Positions 40,554 to 52,200 of a stretch of DNA of 64,000 nucleotides are shown here, piece by piece. Source of the stretch: Elysia crispata (Eukaryota; Mollusca; Gastropoda; Plakobranchidae); assembly GCA_033675545.1 (NCBI GenBank), contig JAWDGP010001486.1:686001-750000 (forward strand). Direction: 5' to 3'. The notes below the pieces were generated by a model. That model had not been told where the DNA came from, did no database searches, and saw only the letters and a program-made list of their open reading frames with translations. The first letter of the stretch is position 1. Every line of letters starts with the position of its first letter. A program made the position numbers and the translations under genes.

Positions 40554-43500
40554 GACCCTCAATCAAAGATAAAGAATGCACCAGATTGATGGATAAGAGA
40601 AAAGAAGAGTTATTGTTCACAGCTGAAACACTGACTTAGGAGTCAAAATATCTAGTAGCTGCTGGTTTACTATGTCGCTTTTCCTTGCCTTTATGATGGG
40701 CAACAGAAACATTTAATTTTTGCTGAGATGAGGTGATTCCAAAATTGTAAATGTAGATTAAAGAATTAAATAAAAAATAAAAAGAAACAATTCATATGAA
40801 GAGTCATTGCAGAATAAGCTCTAATCAGGGTTAGATTCAGATTAAAATCTCATGTGGGCCGAAATCAAATCTGATGTACATAAGATTGGGCATGCCCTTG
40901 AAAAACAAGTCTTTCGTGCTTTCTGCTGAAACTCATATAATAGTGTTAGTTTGAAAAAAAATTTTTTTTTACATCTAGAAATATTGAATTAAGCACTAAA
41001 TAATAAAAGTTTGATAATTTCATTATATACAAGAAACAGCACCAGCCTTACAACTGACTATAATATAAAGGGTTTAGCTCTCTGAGTTGATGCAGCTTTT
41101 GAAAATTAAGTTTTTATTATTCTAGGTGTAATAAAAATGTTAATGGCATAAAATATGGATGAGGACTCTCACAGAGTTTGAGAAAAAATGATATAACTGA
41201 AATTGTATAAAAATGTTTAATTATGTAAATATGAGTCCCCAAAATTTGCAGTTAGCCATTTTCAAAATTAAGTAACTTCTATTAAAAAAAATTAAGTTAT
41301 AAAGTCAAATTGGGGACACAATGTTATAATCAAAAGATCTATAGAAAAGAAATAGCTTTAAGCTTTCAGTGATGTACAATTTTAGTTTACAGTACCTATT
41401 CATAGGATATCGAGACAAGAGAAAAGAGGGGGAGGGGTATAATTTCATGATTTTCATAACTATTGCACGATTATTTTTTATTCTTTTCTGGCACGTACTA
41501 TTTTGTGTATATTATTAAGTTCAGATTGAAATCCTCTAAATCATTGGTCTGCCAAAACTTGAATTTGTGAACCATTTGTGAAGAAAACCAATTCATTAAG
41601 ATATCAAAATCCATGAAACTTTGGAGAGGCAATAGCATCTGATTAGTTTTAAGTTTTCTTAAGGAACTTATTGGAGATGCGGTTTTTCATCGATTCAGGG
41701 AATCTGATCCCACCACCAGGTATGGCGGACAGGGCCTCCTTTTTGTTAATCAAAAGGGAAAAGGAAGGCTGACTTTTTATAAAAATTTATGAGGTTGTCC
41801 TTTATCTCTGCACCCTGGCGACTGCAGATCTTACAACATGTTTTATGGGAATTTTGAAATTCAGAAAATGTGTAAATGTTAACATAAAATTTTGTCTTTG
41901 ATTTTGTCTGTACATTTTTGGTCTCCAAAAAAAAAAAAAAGAATTTTGTGCAGATACTTATGAGACCAAAGTTTATTTTGCGGGATAAATTCAATCTTGC
42001 ATTCATTGAAAAGGATTTGGGTAAAATTAGTGCTTAAATTTAGTACATGTATAAGTTCACCATCAATATACCTAAACTTATAATTTTTATGAATCCTTCA
42101 ATATATCTATAACTGCATTGAACCGATTCCTTTTTGTGAACAACTACGTAATGAGGATGGCATATTATAATAATGTACTGTTTTGTTTTCCTTTAAACTC
42201 TTTGTGCCATTGAACACTGATGTAAACAATGTTTAGTATATCACTTAATGTAAAACTGAATGTGAACATAGTGGATTTGTGAGGGTCATATGTGGAACTC
42301 ATTGTGTTTGTTGCTATGTATTATATAGCACTCTCTACTACAACCAAGTAAATTTTCTATCCCTTGTGATTGTGTAAAAAGATTCCAGTGGTCCTTTCCA
42401 ATCTTCTTACCATTCTAGTGATTCACTCTTTAGGCCCATCAGGAATTGCATTTGCTTGAATTAGGTTGTGACAGATTTTTGGTCTATTTACTGCTGCCTC
42501 TCATGATGATTTTATGAAAACATAGAAATCTAGACAATGGTTGATATTCTAATCAAAGGTGCAGTCCCTCCCCGTAACTGAAATAAGGCGCTTATAAGAG
42601 AATGGTGTCTCAAGGAAACCTGTCTGTGAAAATTTGTCATCGGAGTGCCGCAGCACCCATCATGGAGCAATAAAGCCCACCATTTAACACATAGTAGAAG
42701 TCAGATTTTTCTCCCTACCAAGCATAGGTATAAATGCTGAGAAGCAAAATTTAAAAACGTTCCATGAGGGTATTTAGCCCAGCCATAGTGTCACACCGAC
42801 CAGGGTGAATGAAGGACAACACCTTGCATTGATATCTAAATTTTTAAATTTAATATTTTAATTTTTATTGTTTCTTTGTTCTCCTTTGTTTTCTTTTGTC
42901 TTTCAGCTAATTTTCTTTGAGCCTGCTTTTATTAAGAATTTCCTTTGATCCATAATTCTCACTTTTTTCATACATTAGTATATTGTTAATATTAAACCCT
43001 AATTATGTTTGAAAATCTTTTCTTTCAATAGGCATTCCCGTAAATATTTTTCTTCCGTTGAACCTAATCAAGTTGCAGATGTCCAAAGGTTGATGGGAAT
43101 GTTGGCCTTCAACAGTAAAAGCCCAGACTGTCCTTACTCGGTATATCTTTTCTTGGATCCAAACATTCAATAGCTCATATATATTTTTTCTTGAATTACT
43201 TCAAAGTAGTGATAGAATGTCAGCTAAATAAACCAAAGATTTTTTCCCTCTCTTCAACAAATGGTGTCACACATTAATTCTTGGTCAAGCAATATGCACT
43301 TTTTGTAAATAAACACAAATTTTTCTCATATGCAGAGTGGTTTCTGTGAAATTTTGTACATTTTTACATGAACTAAATTGAAAGATAATTTTTTCTTTGT
43401 TTGTGTTCAGGATTTATAACAGGGTGTAAATCTTCTGGATTACAGAGTTTATGACAACAAGCAGTATGAAAGTCTTATGTAAATTCGCCATTGCAGAATA

Positions 43501-46500
43501 TTTGTTAGACTTAAAGACATCATTATTGGATATGAATTGAGGCTAAACGTTCAAACATAGTACAGATCTCATATTATCATGATACAACAGCTAAATTTCT
43601 AAATGGGTAGTATATTTGTATAAAATCAGTTGTAAATGTAAGAAAATCATTACTTAAATAACAAAAGTACAGATCAGTTATGACAAGATTCATTTTGTTA
43701 AAAAAAAAATGAGGCATTGAGAGCTTCATTTGCTTCTACGTTCTCTTTATAGACTTTAATTTTTTCCTTTTTTTAAAAAAAAAAGGATGATACCAATGTG
43801 ATTTTTGCTTTTAAAAAGGTAATGAAGTTGCAACTTTTTAAAGGACCATTAACTTTGTAAGCAATGTTTGATTTCCTTCACTTGGCTCATTTTACCAGAT
43901 TGTGAAACAAAGTTTTTTAACACAACTCTTCATTTTCATTTTGTAATGTCTTGATACAAAGCTATACGTTGCAAAGAATATGATATAGGTATGTTATGCG
44001 CTTAATTTTGACAGGCTACTAATAATAATTTCTTGTTTTCTTTCTAGGAACTTCTCAATTCTCAAAACTGGCAGGTATTGGTTCTCCAATTCCGACAAGA
44101 GAATTTTAAGCTCCACCAACTTAACAGCACCTCTGTGTTCACAGCAACTTTGCAAGCTGGTTTATCAGCACTCAAAACTCCGTATCCTTTCTTATTGTTC
44201 ATCTTGAAATCTGCTGAAATTTATATCAGTTGTCTGAACATTTTCAAGTGCTGTGAAAATCAAAATCCACTACCTTTAGATAATATATTGCTCATGAAAA
44301 CCATGTAATAATTGAGGCAGTATAAGACAATTACATTAGCAGCAAGGTTTTCAAGTGCTATATAATTTTATCATCCTTAGTGATATATCTTGTGTTGTCA
44401 TATGGAGTGGTCATAAAGCAATCAATCATGATGCAACAATATTAAGCAGAGATTCATCCACTGAAATATCTCAAATCTTTACCACTCTATTAGTTCTGTA
44501 AAATAGTTCAGTCTTTAAGCAGAGTTCAAAATAATATGGGATAGCTAAACAGGAAAAAAATGCATAAGAGATTAAACCAAGATTTTAGTAAATACAGCAC
44601 ACCCCTCAAAAATAACCTCATAAAATTGTAAAGTTTTGAACTATGCCCTTTGAACCAAATCTTTGCTCATATTGCATTTAACATGATCAGGTTAAAAAAG
44701 AATCCCTTAAAGTCAAAGTTTTTTTTTTGTTTCTTAATTATTTCTGTCAATTGTATTTGCTATGCAAAAATAAAATTAACTTCGTATGAAACTTAACTGA
44801 CCGTAACTTAAAAAAATTCCTTTTATCAAATTGGCAGATCTAATATTAACTTTTGATGCCTCCAACACAGCCGTGGTTATAATTCTTTAAACAAATGCTC
44901 TGCCCTGTAGTCTCTCAGTCTGAGACACCCTAGCCTTTATTCCTTGGTCACTAGCTAGAGTGACACACTTCTCCTCTCCCACCGGGTACTGATGACAGGT
45001 AAATCTCTTTGCGTATTCTGTCTAGCTAGTATTTGGGTAAGATCTACATAGCTAAGAATGTAGAAGTTGGACTGGCAATAGGAATATTTGGACTCAATCC
45101 TTTGAGTGTCATGTGGTTGGATGAGACCTATGTTTGACTTGACAGACCCCTGTACGAGTATAAGATTATTTGGGAACAAGAAATGGTTCATTCCTTTTCT
45201 ACTTCAACCTTAGACTGGACTTGCACTTCGCAATAAGACACTTAAAAACAGGTTTCCAAAGGGAATAAAATAGGGGAAGGAACTGTATGAATAGAAGCAA
45301 AAGCTATAGGAAAAAATTGAAATGTTTTTAAAATGCACATGCTGACAAATGCCAATGTGAATAATGCAAAAAAAAAAGAAACACGAAAAAACAGAACACT
45401 CCAGTTAAAAATGTGAGAGGTGGGTTATTTTTTATCACATATTCAACAGAGACATTCAGTTCTTGCTATAATAGCTTTGAAAAGCCATAAGGTTGTTGGT
45501 AAGGAGGCTTATGATGTAAGTTTGTGGAAGAAATAGTCTTTATTACATCTTTATTGCATTAATTTATCTCCTTTTACTTTTTTTTCTTCTTCAATAGTGA
45601 TTTCTAGATTGAAGGCAATGTTAAGGCCATTGTAAATTGATTTCTTTCTGAAGAATTTCTTCTCAATAAAGTATTGAATTTATAGACAAATATAATTTAC
45701 AGGAGTCATCGAAATTTAAAAGGAGTATAAATCAAAAGGTTAATTTTCTTTAACAAAAGGAAAAGCTTCGGATACAATAGCAATTATTGGTGAAAATGAA
45801 GTACATTATGTAAGTCCAACCAATTTAGATCACAAATCTATCGAGAAACCCACAAAAAAGATGTCTGTTATCATAATATTTAAGAGAGACTAGTGTGTGT
45901 TTCAGAGGTTTGGGTTTGCTTGTTCATGCTTATGAAATTTTGTTTGTTTAAATCTTTACAAGTAATTGAACAGACCAGCAAGATTATTTTGTCTCTAATA
46001 TTTCTCTTTGAGTACTTCTTTCATTTGATCACTTTGGTTGTGTTTTAAGAGTAGTAAACAGTGTAATCTCTGAACAATTGACATTTGAAATTAGCTGCTT
46101 CCAATTTGATTGAATTGTCATATATTGACAGTTTAAATCACTTTACAAGTGAGTCTAAAAGTCATGGTTTACATTGTTTGCATCTTCTGAATCTTGTTAG
46201 ATACAATCAGGGCATTGATTTAATCTCACCATCAAAGGTAAAAAAAACTATGCTGAGAAACAATAATTCAGACACCAAAGAAAAATAGCAAACTATAAGT
46301 TTTCTCCGAAAGTGATTTTTTTCCCCCTCACTACATTCTTGTTTGTTTATTTTTTTTTTTTGTCATTGATCTGATTGTTTTGATTATATTGCAGTCCAGA
46401 TACAAAGCATCTTTTTGGCTTTATTGAATGGATTTTGAAATTTCTTTGAAAATTATTTGGGCAATCCACATAAAATTAAAAAACTTATTTAAATTGGAAC

Positions 46501-47932
46501 ATAAATTGATTTTCAACAGATTTTGATTAAAAAAAAATAGATATCAAACTTGTTACAAAAATTCCAAGACAGAGGTAGTTGTCTTATCAGCTTTGAAAAA
46601 TAAAATTGCAGAGTTGATTTTCTTTATGTCGTCTAATTTTTCTTTTTGGAATCAATCAGTTAATTTAAGTCAAGCCAAAATTCAAAATTAAAATTGAACC
46701 ATAAAAAAATCTTTTTCTCAATCATGTTTACTTGATTTTGACTGGTTCCCTTGTTTTTGTCCGGAATGTATAGAATTTCGGATTTCTAAGCTTGAAAACA
46801 TACAAACAATTACATTTTAAGGGTTTTCCCTAAAATAGAAATAGAAACTACAATTTATCCACATTTTTATTTTTATTAACTATAGGCACAGGTTGGGTTA
46901 TCCCTGAGGGGACCTATTTCATTAGACGAGGGACCACATATATTGTTTTATGACCACTACTCTTTTTTTATGGTTATACGTTTTAGGGTATCCTTTTTTG
47001 TTAAAGGATGAAGAAAATGATAATTTTCTTGATCTTTTTCCTTATTTTATTAATAAGACATTGCTACAAAGATGATGTGAACATCCGCAATCCAGACTGT
47101 CCTGTATGCAGTACTAATATGAATGAGTTGGCTCATGCTCTTCCTTTTGCTCACTGTTCTAATTCCAAGTTAGTTTGCAGTATTACAGGATTTGCTATGA
47201 ATGAGCACAACCCTCCGATGATGTTACCAAATGGTCGGATCTATGGGATGCAGGTGAGATTTCAGGAGTAATGTCATTCTCAGGATATATCATGGCATTT
47301 AAAAAAACAACAAACTGATGTACATACTTAAATTCACAAGGGATGTCAGACATACTTATTTTTATTAACATAGAAAAACAATTTTGTATAATCCAAAATA
47401 AATTGAAAAGTAGCATTAATTTATAATTCAAGTTTCTACTTAAAGAATCAACTTCAAGTCTGCTTTGCAAGAAATGTGTGACAATTTTATGCTAAAGCAG
47501 TCAAGCTGTTTTCATTTAAAAGAAAAAAAACTTTTCTTCAAATCGTAGGAATTGACATAATGTTCAAATCTGCTTCTTGAGAAGAAATTAGTCATTGTAA
47601 GAAAAAGTTTCCAGTGTAAAAATTCTTTAAAAATGGAAATTAAATTATTTGTCAAGGCTCTCTTTGAAATAAGATTTCAATGATTTTTTGATTTTTTTTC
47701 AAAACTTTGAAATAGATTGTTTTTCTTTTGACATGTTTGTAAGTTTCACAAATTATTTCACCCTTTAAATGTTGATTGTTGACATAGAGATTAAGAATCT
47801 TGTTTGATTTTTTTTTAAATTCTTTTTCAGGCTTTGGAAAACATGGCAGAAGACAATGAGGGAAGAGTGGTGTGTCCAAAAACTCGTGAAATCTTCCATG
47901 TAGATGATTTGGAAAAAGTTTTTGTAATGTAA
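26089..47932 (+). CDS. MAEA: MAEA, CTLH/GID E3 ubiquitin ligase subunit, complete, nine coding exons
   Basis: MAEA pairs with RMND5 as the RING-type heterodimer of the CTLH (GID) E3 ubiquitin ligase, acting in nucleus and cytoplasm. The join 26089-26127, 31907-32092, 34664-34876, 37831-37953, 39516-39592, 43032-43140, 44048-44181, 47058-47253, 47831-47932 gives 392 residues, close to the human 396. The N-terminus has a helical segment (residues 14-95). A LisH motif covers about 117-149 ([20 protein letters not shown]), CTLH about 150-210, and a CRA region about 210-293. The degenerate Gid-type RING has CPVC at 308-311, HC at 326-327, C334 and C374. The protein ends [10 protein letters not shown], like the human EKVYIM. 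The start is supported by [13 protein letters not shown] joining VPYELLNK. All exon phases agree, and no break was seen. Confidence 0.98.
26615..27965. repeat. Older dispersed repeat split by the LINE
   Basis: The left part (26615-26643) and right part (27874-27965) together match 19424-19543. The shared blocks are GATATC-GCCCAACT, AAGCTTTAAA, CTGAACACGAATATGAAG and CAAATAAATACTTTT. The LINE sits between them. Confidence 0.8.
26644..27873 (-). mobile_element. RTE-like LINE, 5'-truncated, intact RT frame
   Basis: The minus-strand frame at 27863-26661 has 400 codons with no interruption. It covers the C-terminal half of a reverse transcriptase: [12 protein letters not shown] (47-58), [13 protein letters not shown] (105-117), FADD at 146-149, SYKYLG, and the tail [12 protein letters not shown] with RRWRDDI. 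The stop codon runs straight into a (TGTAAA)n tail at 26641-26666. A very short 3' UTR with a tandem-repeat tail is characteristic of RTE-type elements. AGCTTTAAATT flanks both ends (26633-26643 and 27874-27884), a target-site duplication. The endonuclease and start of RT are lost by 5' truncation. The intact frame implies recent insertion. Confidence 0.93.
31235..31359 (-). repeat. Two-unit 62-bp repeat with tRNA-like A-box text
   Basis: Units 31235-31296 and 31297-31359 share AACCTWRYCCAAT, GCTRAG, TAAGT, TAGGCC and TTAACCTTTCC. On the minus strand the first reads AGTGGCTCAGCGATTGG, resembling the A box of tRNA-derived SINEs. No B box was found beside it. Confidence 0.55.
31907..32092 (+). 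CDS. MAEA: MAEA exon 2, [15 protein letters not shown]
   Basis: 62 codons, acceptor TTTCAG, donor GTATAC, phase 0 both sides. It encodes the N-terminal helical segment [20 protein letters not shown] through [13 protein letters not shown]. Confidence 0.97.
32093..34663 (+). other. MAEA intron 2
   Basis: AT-rich intron with an AGT triplet array at 33361-33550. I saw no exon or mobile element. Confidence 0.8.
33361..33550. repeat. AGT/AGC triplet array
   Basis: Imperfect (TAG)n with GTT, ATT and AGC interruptions. It is the same triplet class as 25548-25842 on the opposite strand. The Val-run reading frame through it is an artefact. Confidence 0.95.
34664..34876 (+). CDS. MAEA: MAEA exon 3, helical segment and LisH
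   Basis: 71 codons, acceptor CTACAG, donor GTATTC, phase 0 both sides. It includes [28 protein letters not shown] and [15 protein letters not shown]. Confidence 0.97.
35341..35410 (+). mobile_element. Tigger/pogo-like terminal fragment
   Basis: ACAGTGGAGTCCAAATTATT is followed by GGAAACGGAAAATGGGAATT and AATTTGAAGTCAAATTAATT. The CAGTGGA start and GGGAAT spacing resemble the fragment at 17615-17686. No transposase is attached. Confidence 0.4.
35705..37010 (-). mobile_element. LINE reverse transcriptase relic, antisense in MAEA intron 3
   Basis: Minus-strand RT wording spans several frames. [19 protein letters not shown] lies near 36975-36915, then [17 protein letters not shown] and the catalytic box [16 protein letters not shown] inside the 141-codon frame 36664-36239. 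[19 protein letters not shown] and [18 protein letters not shown] (near 36140-36070) follow. The 3' end carries an (ATTG)n tail at 35705-35725. Stops and shifts show it is old. The box reads YTDD rather than the common YADD/FADD. Confidence 0.85.
37831..37953 (+). CDS. MAEA: MAEA exon 4, start of CTLH
   Basis: 41 codons, acceptor TTGCAG, donor GTACTG. It encodes [18 protein letters not shown] and [16 protein letters not shown]. Confidence 0.97.
38640..38725 (-). mobile_element. tRNA-derived SINE head (minus)
   Basis: On the minus strand, AGTAGGTAGAATGTTGG (A-box-like) is followed by GGTTCAATCC (a good B box) about 30 bases later. This is the internal RNA polymerase III promoter layout of tRNA-derived SINEs. 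Confidence 0.6.
38870..38990 (+). mobile_element. Second SINE-like head (plus)
   Basis: ATTCAGTAGGTAGAATGTTGG repeats the A-box text of the minus-strand copy about 150 bases away, in opposite orientation. A B box is less clear. Confidence 0.4.
39516..39592 (+). CDS. MAEA: MAEA exon 5, CTLH
   Basis: 77 bases, acceptor TTTCAG, donor GTAAGT, phase 0 in and 2 out. It encodes [19 protein letters not shown] and KRLDAIK, with the last codon split. Confidence 0.97.
39593..43031 (+). other. MAEA intron 5 (3.4 kb)
   Basis: AT-rich intron with a (TA)n run at 40519-40547. I recognised no other feature. Confidence 0.75.
40519..40547. repeat. TA dinucleotide run
   Basis: About 14 TA units, intronic. Confidence 0.95.
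43032..43140 (+). CDS. MAEA: MAEA exon 6, CRA part
   Basis: 109 bases, acceptor AATAG, donor GTATAT. It encodes [26 protein letters not shown] and [10 protein letters not shown]. Confidence 0.96.
43141..44047 (+). other. MAEA intron 6
   Basis: 0.9 kb of AT-rich intron. Nothing further was recognised. Confidence 0.8.
44048..44181 (+). CDS. MAEA: MAEA exon 7, CRA part
   Basis: 134 bases, acceptor TTCTAG, phase 0 in and 2 out. It encodes [39 protein letters not shown] and SALKTP. The donor GTATCC is weaker than the others but is fixed by the phase and by the next exon (P-HCYKDD, as in human PQCYKED). Confidence 0.95.
44182..47057 (+). other. MAEA intron 7
   Basis: 2.9 kb of AT-rich intron. 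No exon, element or array was recognised. Confidence 0.75.
47058..47253 (+). CDS. MAEA: MAEA exon 8, Gid-type RING
   Basis: 196 bases, acceptor ATAAG, donor GTGAGA. It encodes [32 protein letters not shown] and [19 protein letters not shown], which are the zinc-binding and proline-rich core of the RING-like fold. Confidence 0.97.
47254..47830 (+). other. MAEA intron 8
   Basis: 0.6 kb of AT-rich intron. Nothing else was seen. Confidence 0.85.
47831..47932 (+). CDS. MAEA: MAEA exon 9, C-terminus and stop
   Basis: 33 codons plus TAA, acceptor TTTCAG. It encodes [20 protein letters not shown] and [13 protein letters not shown]. Polyadenylation is not pinned down. AATAAA strings occur near 48846 and 50624. 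Confidence 0.97.
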   Translation, partial: ALENMAEDNEGRVVCPKTREIFHVDDLEKVFVM

Positions 47933-49123
47933 AGATAATGAAATCGTGAACTGTCATCCATAATGTCGTATAAATCATTTAAGAAAGTTAGGGTCCCTTG
48001 TAAATTTCAACGATGAATGGAAGACTGTGAAGCTTAACTTGTAGAAAGCTATGGACTACTGTGATCAAGATTCATTATAATGTGCTTAAAACAAGACTTG
48101 CCTTTTGAGATGAAAATAGGGGGCATAGAGCAAGAATGAGAAAAATAAGGAAGGATAAATATAAACATAAACACATTTTGGGAAAAAAAATTAATTAAAA
48201 ATTCAAGATTATTTTTTTTTAAAGGGTTGTACTGCTAAATTTTGATTTTTTTTCCCCATTCTGCTTGATCAAGGTTTTGAATTACCCTTTTTCCATGCTA
48301 TAAGCTAGGAGGGATAGAGACAGGAATCCATGAACTATTTACAGCCAGAATGGATATTTAAAATTTTCAAAATTTTGATTGATTTTGTAGTAATTTGATC
48401 TAAGAATTGTACGGTTTACTGAACCTGAATTCCAAATATATACTTATTTTGCTAACTCCGAATGTTCCTTCAATCTTTGCCCACAATTTAGAAAAAATAG
48501 TAGAATTTTATGTAGGAACATGTATTCATTGTTAGTGCATAGAGTTATTTGATTAAAACTAATCAGTGAGTTAATATTCATATCGGTTCATGTCTCTTCT
48601 CCAAGTAAGTTGGATATGGCAAATATTGAGCTCGAGAAAACATTTCAATGATTCCTTTCAGTTGTACTTATTCATTTCTTTCCCTTTAAGTTCTTTAACT
48701 TTTTTTCTCTACGTAGTTATGTAACTATATGCTTCCTCCAAAACGTTAAAAAAAAAATGAATCAAGTTTCACTATTCTCGAGTGTTTGATTTCCATAATT
48801 TAATTTGCGTGGTCAGATTGTAAGACATATTATCAATGATGTAGGAATAAAAAACTAGATTAGTTAGGCAGCATTGCAGATGTGTGATGCATTGAAAACT
48901 CCCATCAGGTGCAATAAGATCCTCATTTATTTTTTATGGCTACAAGTAAGCGTAGACCTTTTTTCGCCACTATTAAATAAATCTTTGTCTCATCTTTCAT
49001 TGTTCCTCTCTCTTTCTATTTCTTTTTTTTTATTCTCTGCTGAATCTTTTTTTCTCTTTTAAACTTTTTCATTTTTCACTTTTCTTTCTTTCTTACTGTC
49101 TCTCTGACTGTGTGTGTGTGTGA

Positions 49124-49203
<80 letters not shown>

Positions 49204-52200
49204 TCTATTTGCTTAATCTTTTTTATTTCTTTCTCACCATATCTCATTTTCCTTTCCCTTGCATTCCTTCATCTCTCTGTCTCTCTTTATCTCACCAATT
49301 ATCTTCATATATTTAATGTTTCTCTCAATCTTGAGGTTTTGCCCAAAAATATTTTTCTTTGATAACATCCAATTAGGGTGCTAAAAATTGTTTTACAGAA
49401 GGTTATAGATTCTGAATTAAAAGATGCTACTATGTTTGTGCATTCTGGCTGGATATGAATTGAATGCAATCAATGTGTTAGATCTCCTGAAAATTGTTAA
49501 GTATATTGCCCAACACTAGAAACGATAGAATGAGTGGTTTTATCACCAAAGATATGACTGGATAGTAAAGTCACATGATGTGGGACACTCCACCATTACC
49601 TGATCCTATCCAAGTATTGTCACTATTAATAGAATACTGTGCATAAGATAGAAAATGGCCTTTTTTTGGTTTGGAACAAAAAAAAAATACACATGGCTGA
49701 TTTCCTTTTTATCTCCTCAGCATCAGGAATTTATATCTGACTCCTCAGTGCTTTACTATAGTCTATTTTATAAGTCACTAGTTGTTCAAAAAGATTGGTA
49801 ATCAATTAAAGTGATCTGGATGTTAAAATTTTCACAATTGTAGTGAAAGTAACAGTATATTTTTCCGAGCTTCTCAAGTGTGAAATTTGCAAGAAGATAA
49901 CAATTTTTATCTAAACTGATACTACTTTTATATGCGTTTATAAAGTAAAGAAAAGAAGGTAAAGTGTTGTTTAATTGTTGTTTTTTCCTCCAAAGTTCAA
50001 ATTTTCATCAACCTTTTTGATGTGTTCTTTTTTTTTTTTTCTTCTAAGTGTCATACTCAAACTAAGAATCAAATATTTTGAATACCAGCTAGGCAATCTT
50101 ACCCAAAAATTTAGTAAATGTGTGATACAGTTTTAACAATATCATGTGTCTTTTGTGATCCCAAGTGATTGTCATGTCCACATATGTGCTACCTTTTCAC
50201 ATTCTGTTTTCTTATTTGTGCTGGATAAAAACTAAATCATTGGAATCTGTTTTGTTGATGCATTTAAAGAAAAACCTCTGCATATAGGAAGATTGTATTA
50301 ATGTCTAGCCATCACATGGCCTATTGCTCTTATTCCTTGTGGATGTATAAGCTTGCCTATAAAAGTCACTTCCACCATTCGATATTTACATAGAAAAAAA
50401 ATCTAATCACATATATAAGGTATGAAATAAGGTTATTTGTTTTTTATAAGATGATATTATACACTTTAAAGAATGAAAGATATAAGGTAATCTGTTATAA
50501 AAGTTGTTTATCATTTGTGAAAATATACTGCATGGCCAAAATGTAAGCTGCACTTTGTTCTAGAAGAGGCTCTGTATAAGTCTATGACCTGAGGGTATTA
50601 TATCAAGTTTTATCAATGAATCAAATAAAAGAGATCAGGGAATTAAAAATATAGGTGCAGTTACTCATATTCATAAAACTGTTTTTTTTTTCTCGAACCA
50701 TGAAAAGCATGATTATGTCTTCAAAACTTTATGTTCTGTATATATGTTAAGATGGATAAACACTACAGAAATGGAGACCATGTGAGAGTTTGAGTTGTGA
50801 CGAAACTTTGTTGATTGCAACCACTGTACTGTAGAGAGACACTGTTTTGTCAGTCTAGGCCTAGTCTAAATCTTGTAACTACAGATTAAGCAGCTGAAAG
50901 ATTTGTCTTGTGCATTCATGAGGTTTCCTTAATAAAAATATTGATTTTTACGTATATTAGGTTTTTCACAGGAAAAATGGGGTAGGGAGCTGAATAAAGA
51001 GAATGAAATATGCTTATACTTATAGACATTGGAAAACACCATGCCATATAGCTTACCCTTGGTTTTTGAAGCAGCTTTTGCAGCAGATCTTCATTCCTTT
51101 ACGAATGTATCTTAATTTTGTATTTATAAAATAAAGAGTTAAAATATGAGGTGATTAAAAAAGTGCAATACCGGATGAAATTTGCATTCTGTATAGCATC
51201 TTCGTGCTTTTAAGGAAGCTATGTACAAAATACTTTAAGAGAAATATCAATCTTAACCATGGTTTTGGTGCTATTTTTTTTTCCAGTGTTGCCACTGCGA
51301 TTCATTAGCTCAAAGTTTTTGTATACAAGACTAGTTGTTAATCTTTTTCCAAGACATAGATCAATAAATCATTGACTGAAAGTTATTTATAATCTGGATA
51401 ATTCATTCCCTTGAGATTTGGAGCTACATCTAATGATGTATATCGATGCAGAAGATCCAGATCTTTCCTCTATCATTGACTCTATAGGACAGTATTCTGT
51501 AGACTGCATTTAATAAAGTAGGATGGCATGTTATATAGAAGTGTAGGAAGAGGCTTGCTGTGTGGTTGGACTATCTAAATGAGGAAGCACAATTTCTTCA
51601 TACAGTTCATGCATTTTTGTAACCCTATTTCACTTTATTTTTCTCTAGAATAATCTATAGTAACTCCTGAATTAATTAAAAGCCTCTAAGAAGTAATTTT
51701 TTTATGGGTCTTAATTTTTCAAAACATAGCACCTTGCATATTGTGGAAGCCAAACTTTTTAAACTATTTTGATCTGTAGAGTACAACTAAAACTAAAAGC
51801 TTTATTGGCTCAAGCTACTTGTAACAATTTTAATTAAGCTATTGAAAGAGAACTGACTTGTTTGTATCAGATGAAATTTATGCTTTTAATGATGATTTTT
51901 TTTTCATCAGGAATTTGCCACGCTCGAATTGTACATATAAGAATTATTATGCATTGTCATTCGGCATGGCCAATCGCTGATTAAAATGATATGGAGGTAA
52001 AAGACATTTTGACTGCACTGATATAACGGTTCTGAGGTATTCATCTTTAGATCAAGGTATTAAAATTATGATTCCATTTATCCAATCATCTTCTTACTCT
52101 GAAGGGATAATCACTTTAGCTTCTGGACATTTTTGAATTTTCCAATATCCAAAGAGACGTATGAAATTTGTCGATTTTTTTTTTGTAACTGATGGAGATT

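Noticed and set aside
47652..47978. 108-codon minus-strand frame
   Set aside because: Antisense shadow of the last MAEA exon.
49059..49362. Ser/Leu- and Arg/Glu-repeat frames
   Set aside because: Produced by the CT dinucleotide array.
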